From Labyrinthula sp. Ha (Eukaryota > Sar > Bigyra > Labyrinthulida > Labyrinthulaceae), in contig JAALGZ010000004.1 in assembly GCA_015227615.1 (NCBI GenBank), positions 744,001 to 808,000 of the forward strand: a DNA stretch of 64,000 bases. The letters are read 5' to 3'. A model generated the notes under the pieces. That model ran no database searches and had not been told where the DNA came from. It saw nothing but the letters and a program-made list of their open reading frames with translations. Positions 23,429 to 32,899 of this stretch are shown here, piece by piece. Position 1 is the first letter of the stretch. Each line of letters opens with the position of its first letter. The position numbers and the translations under genes were made by a program.

Positions 23429-25126
23429 ATGTCAGAGGATAATACCGAAGTAATAAGAACTCCAGGAGACAGGCGATATGCTATATTTATTAGTGTCTTT
23501 GCCTCTATAGGTGGCTTCTACTTTGGATATGATCAGTGCTTACTTTTCTTCTTCTAATTCCTTAGAGGTGTAACCGGTGGGATGCTGACTATGTTCTCGT
23601 TCCGAGACACATTTTGCGTTGACAGCGACTTCAAGAATTGTTCCAGTGACACAGACTATCCTCAATCTTTCCAGACCTTCATCACTCTCTACAACATGCT
23701 CTACTACTTTGGATGTATGCTTGGTGGATTACTCGGTGGAGTTATTGGTGAGAAATACGGTAGAAAAGCTGCGATCCTTGGAGCAGCTCTTTGTTTCATC
23801 ACTGGAACCGCTTGGGTTATCACTACTCCTACAGGACGTAATGGATCTGCACTGGCAGGAAGAGTGTTAGAAGGAATTGGTGTTGGATTTGCCTCATTTG
23901 CTTCCCCACTGTATGCTGCAGAAGTTGCCCCAAGAGAATATAGAGGTGCTATGTCTGGAATGCAACAGATGATGGTTGTAACTGGTCTGTTTGCGTCTAA
24001 CGTTGTGAACATCTTTGTAGAGGATATTGAACATGGATGGAGATGGACCAATGGAGTAGTACTTTTGGCTCCTGCTATTATCATCTGTGGTGTTTGGTTC
24101 CTTCCAGAAAGTCCTAGATGGTTGTACCAAAAAAAAGGTGATGATGGAGTTCTTGCTAAGGCAGCTCTCAAAAAAATCAGACGAACTGATGACATGGAGA
24201 CGGAATTCAGTGGAATAGGAGAACAAGTTGCCGAGGAAGTTGGAAAGAAACCAGCGACCTATGCGGATGCATTTGCGAAGGCAGTTAGATGGAGACTATT
24301 TCTTGCATGTATGATACAAGTATGCCAACAAGCAACTGGAATTAACCCAATCTTCACATACGGAGGAATCATCTTCGCTGCAGTTGTGGACAATGAGTAC
24401 TTTAGTCTTCTAGTACTTAGTGGAGTGAATTTACTAAGTACTGCTCCAGCGATGTACTGGTTAGACCGATACGGAAGAAGAACTTCACTACTTGTTGGAA
24501 GTGTTGGTGCCACTCTTGGACAGCTTATGGTTGCTGTAACTTTTGTTACAAATTGTGATGAGGTAACTGACGAAAATGGAGATGATACTGTTGAGTGTAG
24601 TGGATTCGCTGGAGAAGCTATGGTTGGGTTCTGTGCAGTTTTTGTATTCTTTTTTGCTATGAGTTGGGGTGCTGTTGGCTGGGTGTACCCTCCAGAAATC
24701 ATGCCGCTACACGTCAGAGCAAAGGCAGTTTCTCTAAGTTCTGCATCTAATTGGATCAGTGGAACAGTTATGGTTGGGATTAACCAGTTGTTTCCGCTGT
24801 TAGGAATTGGAGGAGTGTTCTTTCTCTTTACATGTACTTGTGCTTTATGCTGGGTGTTCGCATACTTTAATATTCCTGAAACAAAAGGACTTATGCTTGA
24901 AGAAATTGAAGCATTGTTTACTAATAAGAAGGATGGAGATGATAGTGGCTCTATGGATAAGAAAGAAGTTAAGAGTGATGAGAACACCCTTACTGTTGTA
25001 GAGGCTAAGGTTGAAAAAGAGGTTGCTGCAGAGGATGCTGTTAAAGCTGTTGAAGAGCCTAAAGAAGAGGTGAAGAAAGAAAATGTAGCTGTTGATGTAG
25101 AAGTTCCTAAGAAAGATGAGGTATAA
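23429..25126 (+). CDS. Sugar (hexose) transporter, major facilitator superfamily, one 30-nt intron
   Basis: A 555-residue sugar porter made of exon 1 (23429-23535, from ATG) and exon 2 (23566-25126). The join restores GFYFGYDQGVTGG in the first membrane segment, the standard start of plant/fungal-type hexose/H+ symporters. Further family motifs in order: GEKYGRKAA, GRVLEGIGVGFAS with PLYAAEVAPREYRGA, LPESPRWLYQKKG, QQATGINPI, DRYGRRTS, WVYPPEIMPLHVRAKA and FNIPETKG. The layout implies 12 membrane helices with a central cytosolic loop. The C-terminus is a long acidic/Lys tail of Glu-Val-Lys repeats, expected to be cytosolic. It likely imports glucose or a related hexose across the plasma membrane. 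The substrate cannot be fixed from sequence. Confidence 0.92.
23536..23565 (+). other. 30-nt intron in sugar transporter
   Basis: It begins GTGCTT and ends TTCCTTAG, with a pyrimidine-rich body and a TCTAAT branch-site-like word. Removal joins two halves of a conserved motif (YDQ/GVTGG) in frame, which is strong evidence that it is a real intron. Confidence 0.85.
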
Positions 25127-25606
25127 GTGATAAATATAAATGAAAAGCATATATAGAATAGATCAATATGCTTTACATTTGATAGAATATCATTTTTGGT
25201 TTATAATTTAAAAAAAAAAGTCTTAGGGTTTATTTCGTACTTGCGACAAAAGCCAAATATTTTAAAAGTTTTTGAAGCAGCAATAAAACACACAGCCTTT
25301 TTGTATCACCTACACTGACCAGTTTTTGTTCCAACTTTTATCTTTCTCTTTGGTTTATACAGCTTTGTGTCCTACTCTTAGGACATCTCCTGCGAGTGCG
25401 TCATGGGAATATAATAAATAACATTACTCTCTTACCACTATTTCCTACCTGCTCCTTGATAGACTATTCGATAACTCATATGATAATACAGAAACCATAG
25501 TTTACCTTACTAATTTTCTAAAGGAGGACACAATAACGGTCCAAAAATCAATAGATCCGTTTAAAATCCTAACTCGAAAGTAAAAGTAGAAGAACAACTT
25601 TACATC

Positions 25607-27847
25607 ATGTCGCCTAAAGTTACAGCACCAGCACCGATATCGGTTGGAGATGAGCTTGTTCAGTATGATTCCAAAGATGCTCCTTTCACACGTGTATTGA
25701 AAGAAGAGTTGAGACCTATTAAGTATGCGAAGAGTGGTCTTGCAAGTACGCCCACGATTACCATACCAGCGTACTTCAAGAAGGCGTGCGAGATGTTGCC
25801 AGAAAAAGTTGCACTGAGAGTTGAATGGCCAGAACCAGCGTTTGATCCTTCAAACGCGCAGGAATCCTTGAAGTCACTGCCGATTGAGGATTGGAAAAGA
25901 TGGACATATAAAGAAATGCAGGACTGTACAAGGGTTGCTGCAAAAGGTTTTATTAGCTTGGGATTAGATAAACTCTCTACCGTGAGTTGCTTGGGATTTA
26001 ACTCACCATTCTATACTTTCTCTTGCTTTGGGGCAATACTGTCTGGTGGAATTTATAACGGAATGTACGCGACAGATTCCGTCGAGCAAATTACGTACAA
26101 GTGCGAGGTTTCTGCAACACAGATAGCCTGTGTGGATACTATAAAGAATTTGCAAAAGTTCTTAGATGTGTCTAAAACTTACCCACATTTAAAGGCCATT
26201 ATTGTTTGGAAAGAAGTGGATGATCTTTCCAAGTTTAAGGATTCAACCGTTCCAGTTCTAACTTGGGAGGAGTTTGTGAAAAAAGGTGAAGAACTTGAAG
26301 ATGGAGATGCAAAGTTAGAAGCTGTGATAAGTGGCATTAAGCCTGAAAGCTGTTGTACTATCGTTTTCACTTCGGGTACAACTGGAAGGCCGAAAGCTGT
26401 AATGGTGTCACATGACAACATCTACTTCATGGTTCTACAGGTGAATACAGCTTTTCCAAAAAAACTATGGGACAAGCCAGCAGTTAGATTACTCTCTTAT
26501 TTACCTTTGTCACACATTGCGGCTTTTGTCTTTGATTTGATGGGGCCCTTACTCACAGTTGTTGAGGCAAACAGACCCATGGAGGTTCATTTCGTAAGAA
26601 GCTATGATATGAAAGTTGGAGGTTTGCTTCCACGTTTACAAACAGTTCGACCTACATTCTTCTTTGGTGTTCCTAGAGTTTGGGAAAAGTTTGCAGAGGG
26701 AATAAAAGCTAAGGCTGCAACTAGTGGATTACTACCAAAATTAATTAAGTACGCAAAAGGCAAGATGTATGAGAAAGTGTACAATCAGCAGCTGGGACAA
26801 TCAGGTGCAGAGCCTTGGGGTATAGGATTCTCGAAAGTTTTAATCAAAATTGTTCAGAAGAAGTTGGGCTTGGATGAATTATTGTATGCCGGAACGGGGG
26901 CAGCTGCAATGAAACTTGAAACGACAGAATATTGGGCTAGCCTAGGAATAGAAGTGCGTGAGCTTTGTGGAATGAGTGAGAATTGTGGTGGTGCTATGGC
27001 AAATACAGATGCAGCTGTTCAGTGGGGCACTTGTGGGTATGGGTTCCCTGGCACAGAAGTTAAAGTATTTAAGGTTGACCCGGATGATTTTAACAAGAAA
27101 ACTGAGTGCCCATTGGTACCTAGGAACATGTTTCTTCAAGGCACCGCGCATATCGATGAGAAGTATCAAGGAGAATTATGTTATCGTGGGAGACATATTA
27201 TGATTGGGTACCTTGCCAACCCAGCCCTTGGGGAGGAACATGTTGAAACCGTTAGAAAACAGACAGCCAGCACTGTAGATGATGAGGGGTGGTTACACAC
27301 TGGAGACAAAGGTTGTATATCTGAGCTCAATATGATAAAAGTTACCGGTCGATACAAAGAACTCATTATTGGGGCTGGAGGAGAGAACATTGCACCAGTG
27401 CCCATAGAAGATGATCTCAAAAGAAGATGCGCAGCAATTAGCAATGTTGTTATGGTTGGGAATGGTCACAAATATAATGTCGCTTTAGTGACATTACAGT
27501 GCGAGGGTGCGACAGGGGAAAAACCAGGTACCGACAAACTAACAGGTCCAGCCCTTGGTTTTGGTGGGTCTGACGCCAAGTCAATAGCAGAAGCAGCTAA
27601 GTGTGATAAATATGTAAAGGCTCTAGAGGAAAAATTGAAGGAAACTAATGATAATGGTGAAGTTATTATGAACAATACATTTAAGATTCAGAAGATTGGC
27701 TTGCTACCTTCTGATCTCAGTGTTGAAGGCGATGAACTTACAGCGACGTTAAAGTTAAAACGAAGTGTTGTGGAAACTAAATATAAATCAACAATAGACA
27801 AGATATATGCTGGGAAAGGAGTCTTTATTAACACCCTCAGCGATTAG
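25607..27847 (+). CDS. Bubblegum-type long-chain acyl-CoA synthetase (ACSBG-like)
   Basis: A 746-residue AMP-forming acyl-CoA synthetase from ATG 25607. The ATP-binding signature FTSGTTGRPKAVMVSHDN is at about residue 253, the adenylate-forming YGFPGTEVKVF segment at about 478, GWLHTGDKG at about 561 and VTGRYKELIIGAGGENI at about 577. The text after the last motif (IAPVPIEDDLKRR) matches the ACSBG/bubblegum branch, where the Lys-poor AGGENI-PVPIE segment is typical. The enzyme activates long-chain fatty acids to acyl-CoA for oxidation or lipid synthesis. No signal peptide is visible, and the C-terminus (NTLSD) is not a peroxisomal PTS1. It is single-exon and starts 480 bp after the transporter in the same direction. 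Confidence 0.92.
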   Translation: MSPKVTAPAPISVGDELVQYDSKDAPFTRVLKEELRPIKYAKSGLASTPTITIPAYFKKACEMLPEKVALRVEWPEPAFDPSNAQESLKSLPIEDWKRWTYKEMQDCTRVAAKGFISLGLDKLSTVSCLGFNSPFYTFSCFGAILSGGIYNGMYATDSVEQITYKCEVSATQIACVDTIKNLQKFLDVSKTYPHLKAIIVWKEVDDLSKFKDSTVPVLTWEEFVKKGEELEDGDAKLEAVISGIKPESCCTIVFTSGTTGRPKAVMVSHDNIYFMVLQVNTAFPKKLWDKPAVRLLSYLPLSHIAAFVFDLMGPLLTVVEANRPMEVHFVRSYDMKVGGLLPRLQTVRPTFFFGVPRVWEKFAEGIKAKAATSGLLPKLIKYAKGKMYEKVYNQQLGQSGAEPWGIGFSKVLIKIVQKKLGLDELLYAGTGAAAMKLETTEYWASLGIEVRELCGMSENCGGAMANTDAAVQWGTCGYGFPGTEVKVFKVDPDDFNKKTECPLVPRNMFLQGTAHIDEKYQGELCYRGRHIMIGYLANPALGEEHVETVRKQTASTVDDEGWLHTGDKGCISELNMIKVTGRYKELIIGAGGENIAPVPIEDDLKRRCAAISNVVMVGNGHKYNVALVTLQCEGATGEKPGTDKLTGPALGFGGSDAKSIAEAAKCDKYVKALEEKLKETNDNGEVIMNNTFKIQKIGLLPSDLSVEGDELTATLKLKRSVVETKYKSTIDKIYAGKGVFINTLSD

Positions 27848-30364
27848 ATCCACCTAAGTGGAAAGAAAAGTTGATTTTAATCATTTTTCTTATTTTCTCT
27901 GCCACTGTTAAGACACTAACTTTTCGCTAATTCACTCAGTCTTCCCTTAGCACTTTATGCAAACAAAAAAGTCTGGAACGGGCTGAATGCATCAAAGTTG
28001 ATCCTGCTAGTCCAAACTCACAGCTATTTTGCATACTTGTCGATTAAGATTTCTGGAACCATCGCACATATTGGCCTCAAGGTCTCTCATGTACTGAATT
28101 TTACGGCCAGTACAAAACAAAAGAAGACTTGAAGATCTCTTTATAATATGCCCTAAATAAATATAACCCACTTTACTGAAATAAGCAGGGATTACCAACT
28201 CTGCACTTCAAAACTGAAAAATGTGCGATTGCTGTGCACTATTAATGGCTACTTGAGATTGTTACATGTTCAAGCGATCCCTGTCTTATCTAAGTAGAGG
28301 TAGGGCATAGCTTTGGAGCAGTTGCAATAATCATTCAAATGACTAGTATTTCGCGAGAGAAGGTTGTCAACTACATCAGAATTTGAAGTCTTGTTCCAGT
28401 GACGTATTGTTGAGCACATTACATATGATCAATTTGACGTATTCTTAGACTTTATATAATTCCCTCTCATGCTATTTATTACTTGAAAGCTGCTAGTTAA
28501 AACAGTATAAGCCATTTATATTTCACTCCACAATAAATATCTTGTTAAAATATGCCTAGTCTTAACTAGCTTAACTAAAAGATTATTCGGGTATTGGTTC
28601 AAGAAATTAGCTTTCTATGTCATTATTTTTAAAGTTAAAGTGGCCTCATTCTAATTTTCATGTGTTTTAATAATCTTTGGGATAGTTTTGTTTGAACCCT
28701 ACAATGCTTGGTTTACTGTGTTGGCTAGTCCATTACGTTTTCTTTTACTGTTATCGTTCTTTTACATAAGTTTGTGAAAGAATTTTTTTTCAATGAGAAT
28801 TTTTCATCCAATTTTTTTCTCCAATGAGAAAATATCTCTCTTTTTCAAACAACTTGTTTGAAATTTGCGCATAATGGAGTTTTCAATTACAAATGTTCAC
28901 TATTTGCCCTTGTACTTATTTAATTTAATATACATTTCCTGTTTCAATTTTCTGCCCAAAGTCTTAAATGTGGATACTTTGGCTCTAGTATTATCGTGCT
29001 ATTTGAAGGTTATTTGAATCTTCTGTTAGGATTTTGTTTGAGAGCTTTTATGCTTATTTCCCAGATTAAAAATGTCTTTACATTCTGAGTGGGTAATTAT
29101 TAGAAGCACATTCGAGACCAATAATAGGAAGATAGAGTCTTAGATTATAATATTTGAGTAAAACCATTATCTTGGCTTAAAGTATGAGAACTCTGTGAAC
29201 TGCAATGCTTTTTAATTTTGAGAGATATGGTCATCTGATATGAATTACCTGATGCTATTGCATACAAACTTTTGCAAAGACAAAAACTTGGAGAACGATA
29301 ACGTCTTGATGCTGCAAGGGCATATAGTTACCATTTTCTCTATTACATGGCCTTTATTAGAGCTCTACCTCAGCTACTGGGAGTCAGCGACTATTTTGAT
29401 GCAAGTTTATGATTCTTTTACATTTTTCATGAGCCTCTCGTAACAAAGCTGGTGCCGATTCCATGCGGTAAATTACACTCGGTCGCTAGAACTTCTTTAC
29501 ATGTTCACTGTACGAAACACACACATCAGGGCTATAAGTCTTCTTAACTAATGCCAAAGAGTAGCAAGTATAGGCTTTTTTGCCTCAGTATTAAAGAAAA
29601 CTAAGCCAACACTTTCTAATCTGCATTGCTACTAGGTTTGAAAGCTGTTTTATTTGGATATGTCTAGGAAAACTTCTTTTGCTTCAGCTGATACATTTTT
29701 TGGAATCTGAGTTAGATCCTCATTGACCCTCTTAGGAATTTCTTCACGGTTGAGGCGCATCAAGTAATGAGGCAATAATTTTTTTCCTATTAGATTCATC
29801 TTTGAACTGACTATTCTAGTTTCGTTCAACAGATTCTCACTTCTACTTCCAGTTTGTTTCCTAACTAGAGAGTCTAAACATTTTTTGTTCATCAGTACGC
29901 TTAAAATGTCAGGACAATTTTCTGTAAATCCCCGCAATCTAGCTCAAGTTGAGTTTTCTAAGCGTTTCTCTGTTTTCTTGCTGATTTTCTGCTCTTAATT
30001 AGCCTTTGTGCGAGTTGCTGGTGTGTATTTTCAAAGGATCCATAATTTGTACACACTGAAACCTTCAGTAATGTTCTCAACAAGACTCAATTTTCTCCAA
30101 TAAAGCGTTTCAGTCAGCGGTAGCCGTCCAGAACATACTTAAGAAATATTCTTACTCGCTCGTCTCTTCAACAAAATGCACCAAGCGCCGATGTGTGCTA
30201 GTTAGTGTTCAAGAGCACCTACTGAATAAGTCATTTAGACAAGTATCATCAAGAATAAACCTGAATACGTTAATTTAATGCCTAGAAGCCGATTCAACAA
30301 ATGGTAATCAATTAAGAGAGTTACAAACTTGGATTTTTCGGGTACAAAACAAAATCTCTGGACC
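27848..30364. other. AT-rich intergenic region with weak open frames only
   Basis: About 2.5 kb. A minus-strand frame at 29650-29937 (95 codons from TTG, rich in Lys, Asn and Glu) and a plus-strand frame at 29240-29443 have no recognisable domain. Near 28780-28850 the block CAATGAGAA occurs twice next to T-runs, a small local duplication. No RNA gene was seen. Confidence 0.45.
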
Positions 30365-30436
30365 ATGGCCTTCACTCTTACAAATACTTGTACTTACGAA
30401 AATCACCAAAATCTGGTTCGCAAAATAATAGTATGA
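30365..30436 (+). promoter_or_regulatory. Possible upstream ORF overlapping the epimerase start (ATGA overlap)
   Basis: An ATG at 30365 opens a 23-codon frame whose TGA (30434-30436) overlaps the next ATG (30433-30435) as ATGA. If the mRNA leader includes it, ribosomes reaching the main start would have to re-initiate or scan past. Whether the transcript starts upstream of it is unknown. Confidence 0.3.
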
Positions 30437-31575
30437 AAGCGGGAAAACTTGTAGGTAGAATCGAGAGTAATCCTATGCGAGAAGTCGAAGAAATTGAAGT
30501 TGTTTCGATTCAGCAGAAGAACACTACTTCGCTCCCTCGCATGCTAATAATATTTCTGCTCGGGGTTGCGGTTTCTTCAGTAGCATATTTCTTCTACTTT
30601 AACGCCGATGATGATGATGCAGAAACTCATACCGGGACAACTGCTGAAGAGTCTTTGTTTGTTTCAGTAACCAAATTTGATCCGCTTGATTCCCAGTCTC
30701 ATGATCTACTTACGTTCAAAACTCCACTTGGAGCATCAATATCTTTAACTCTGTTTGGAGCAACCATTGTCTCAATCAAGAACTCTGACCAAAATGAAAA
30801 GCTGTACTTGTCGCCACTAACGAGCAAGTCAGGCACAAGTCCAATCAGAGGGGGAATCCCAGTAATTTTTCCAAAGTTTGGCAGTGGTTTAATCCCAACC
30901 GACCTCCCTGGTCACGGATTTGCTAGAAGAGTAATGTGGCATCTCAACTCTGCAGTGGTCAATGATAAAACTGAGGCGCTGGAACTCTCCCTCTATCTCA
31001 ACTCAACAATGCTAGCAGAACAATTTCCAAACTATTCTGAGGCTTGGCCATATTCTTTTTCTCTTATTCTAGAAGCTTCTTTATCTTTCAACGGACAAGT
31101 TTTTCAAAACAGCTTAACGGTTAACAACGATGGAACGGAGGACTTTGAGTTTCAAGCGCTACTGCATACTTACTACTTGGTTGACGATATCGCAGACGTA
31201 TCTATCACCGGGCTTGACGAGAGCACGTACATAGACAAAGTGGATGATTGGACCGTTAAAAAGATGAATGGAACTTTATATATTGAAGAAGAAGTAGATT
31301 ATATTTATTCACCAGAGCTACTTGATAAGGATGTGTTGGTTCAGTTGGGTGGAAGTGAAGCAGTGGTTACTGTGAGTGTCGAGAAGGAAGGGAAAGCAGT
31401 TGCTGGTGACGTTGTGGTATGGAATCCGTGGGCGGAGAGATCATTGAGGACATCAGATCTTGCAGCAAACAGTTACTTGAACTTTGTTGCTGTTGAACCT
31501 GGTTTCGTAGAAGAGAATGCAATCTTGGGAGCTGGACGAGCCTTTCAGTTAATACAAGAGATTTCTTTTGCTTAA
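30433..31575 (+). CDS. Membrane-anchored glucose-6-phosphate 1-epimerase-like protein
   Basis: A 380-residue paralogue of the protein at 17.7 kb. A polar N-terminus (1-35) is followed by one hydrophobic segment (about 37-56, MLIIFLLGVAVSSVAYFFYF) and an Asp-rich linker. The epimerase domain from about 78 carries RGGIPVIFPKFG, LPGHGFARR, FQALLHTYY with His245, VVVWNPWAERS and VAVEPGFV with Glu355. Both presumed catalytic residues are kept. The single hydrophobic segment suggests a type II signal anchor, so the enzyme domain may face the secretory lumen or cell surface. Its substrate may then differ from that of the cytosolic copy. The start at 30433 is the first ATG in frame; the frame is open further upstream only from TTG. 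The convergent neighbour ends 65 bp away. Confidence 0.85.
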   Translation: MKAGKLVGRIESNPMREVEEIEVVSIQQKNTTSLPRMLIIFLLGVAVSSVAYFFYFNADDDDAETHTGTTAEESLFVSVTKFDPLDSQSHDLLTFKTPLGASISLTLFGATIVSIKNSDQNEKLYLSPLTSKSGTSPIRGGIPVIFPKFGSGLIPTDLPGHGFARRVMWHLNSAVVNDKTEALELSLYLNSTMLAEQFPNYSEAWPYSFSLILEASLSFNGQVFQNSLTVNNDGTEDFEFQALLHTYYLVDDIADVSITGLDESTYIDKVDDWTVKKMNGTLYIEEEVDYIYSPELLDKDVLVQLGGSEAVVTVSVEKEGKAVAGDVVVWNPWAERSLRTSDLAANSYLNFVAVEPGFVEENAILGAGRAFQLIQEISFA

Positions 31576-31639
31576 TATTTTAAGCGTAGGAAGACCAGAC
31601 TTTCTTATATAACAAAAAGAAGAGAGATATTAAACATAT

Positions 31640-32590
31640 TCAAACAGAGTTTCTAATTGCTCGCTTCTTTTCTCTAGTCGAGCTAGTTTCGTGCGAAAAT
31701 GTGTATTTATATAAATATTTATTTACCTTCCCGTTTAGAGAAGCAGGCAGCAGAGAATCATCAGGCAAAGGACAAAACTTGTACCCATATTTCTTTTGAA
31801 TATATCGCAGCGCATTCTGATCAAACTTAAAATTTCCAGACTCAACTGCATCTTTCCACGCACTTAAAAAATGTCTGGAGTAAGTTCTATGGGCAAGAAA
31901 GTTCCCAGAGTTCCAAATAGAGAACGATAACTCAAAGTAATCAGCAATAGACCCAACCAGCAACGAAAAATATTCAGATCGAGGAAAAATTGGCCAAAGC
32001 GGGTACAGGTTCATGTACACGTCGCACGGTAAATACCAATTCTTTCCGAGGGAGTACACTTCCTGCATGTACGATCTCATATTATTCATAGCTTGGATAT
32101 CTGCGTCAAAGAAGAGAACAAGATCCGTGTTTACATAATCAAACACCTTGCTCTTGTATACCTTAGCTTCCATAGCTGAGTGTGTATTGTTTACCATGTA
32201 TAAGGTGTAGAGATCGTCTACACCTTGTAGATTAGACTCTAAGGACCTGAAATCTGATAGTAATACCGTTTGTTCCTTGGAGGAGTAGAGAGGCCAAAGT
32301 CCAGGTGAGGTAAAGCTTTGCAGCAGAGACACTGCATTATATCCCCCAGTCGCAATGCTGAAAAGAGACAGATCTTTAAATAGCTTTTTCCTATCCCCTG
32401 ATGCTTCAACGTAGTTTTCTTGCTTTCTAAGCATGTAATTTGTGTCAAACAGTAAATGTTCTAACAAGAAGGTAAAGGAAATGGTCGCCATACAGAAGAG
32501 TACTAAAGGGAGTATGTAAGCATTCAACCTCCTTTCGGATTCTTCACATTCTCGTTTGGACTTCATCGCACTCTTTAATGTTCTAAGCAT
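31640..32590 (-). CDS. Putative type II membrane glycosyltransferase-like protein
   Basis: A 316-residue protein from ATG 32590. It has a short cytosolic N-terminus, one signal anchor (about 23-47) and a luminal domain. Around residues 154-165, VNTDLVLFFDADIQAM carries a DxD motif (Asp162, Asp164) after a hydrophobic strand, the usual metal/nucleotide-sugar site of GT-A fold glycosyltransferases. Later features (SIWNSGNFLAHRTYSRHFL, then DQNALRYIQKKYG) resemble the acceptor-side part of such enzymes. I cannot name the family or sugar; Golgi location is inference. The last 28 residues are doubtful. A GT-AG intron-like stretch at 31683-31726 (44 nt, very AT-rich) would replace them with a two-residue end and a stop at 31674. 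Confidence 0.6.
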   Translation of the reverse strand: MLRTLKSAMKSKRECEESERRLNAYILPLVLFCMATISFTFLLEHLLFDTNYMLRKQENYVEASGDRKKLFKDLSLFSIATGGYNAVSLLQSFTSPGLWPLYSSKEQTVLLSDFRSLESNLQGVDDLYTLYMVNNTHSAMEAKVYKSKVFDYVNTDLVLFFDADIQAMNNMRSYMQEVYSLGKNWYLPCDVYMNLYPLWPIFPRSEYFSLLVGSIADYFELSFSIWNSGNFLAHRTYSRHFLSAWKDAVESGNFKFDQNALRYIQKKYGYKFCPLPDDSLLPASLNGKVNKYLYKYTFSHETSSTREKKRAIRNSV

Positions 32591-32899
32591 TTAGTTCTGA
32601 AGTTGACTATTGGTCTATGGGAATAGACTGCATTTTTACGAGGTACAGATTCTTTTTTTAGATTCAAACCCTGAGTACATTGCAATTGGATTCATTTCAA
32701 TACATCGTTTTACATGTTTTATGCAAGCTTTACAGTATTACAGGAGAAAAACGGGAATAGAATTGGTTAACGCTATCTTGACGATGTTTTTCGATTTTGA
32801 TGCAAAAATTCGCTACGAAATTTATCGGCATGTATCGGTAGGTTTAGTTAATACTAATGAGATGTATATTGTTGTTAATGACGTGGCAAGTTAAGCTAA
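32591..32899. promoter_or_regulatory. Shared promoter region between divergent genes
   Basis: The 309 bp between two divergently read ATGs (glycosyltransferase-like to the left, gamma-glutamyltranspeptidase-like to the right) must hold both 5' regions. No TATA-like or other specific site stands out. Confidence 0.4.

Noticed and set aside
29650-29937. 95-codon minus-strand frame of protein-like composition
   Set aside because: Begins at TTG, no domain recognised, no supporting upstream exon.
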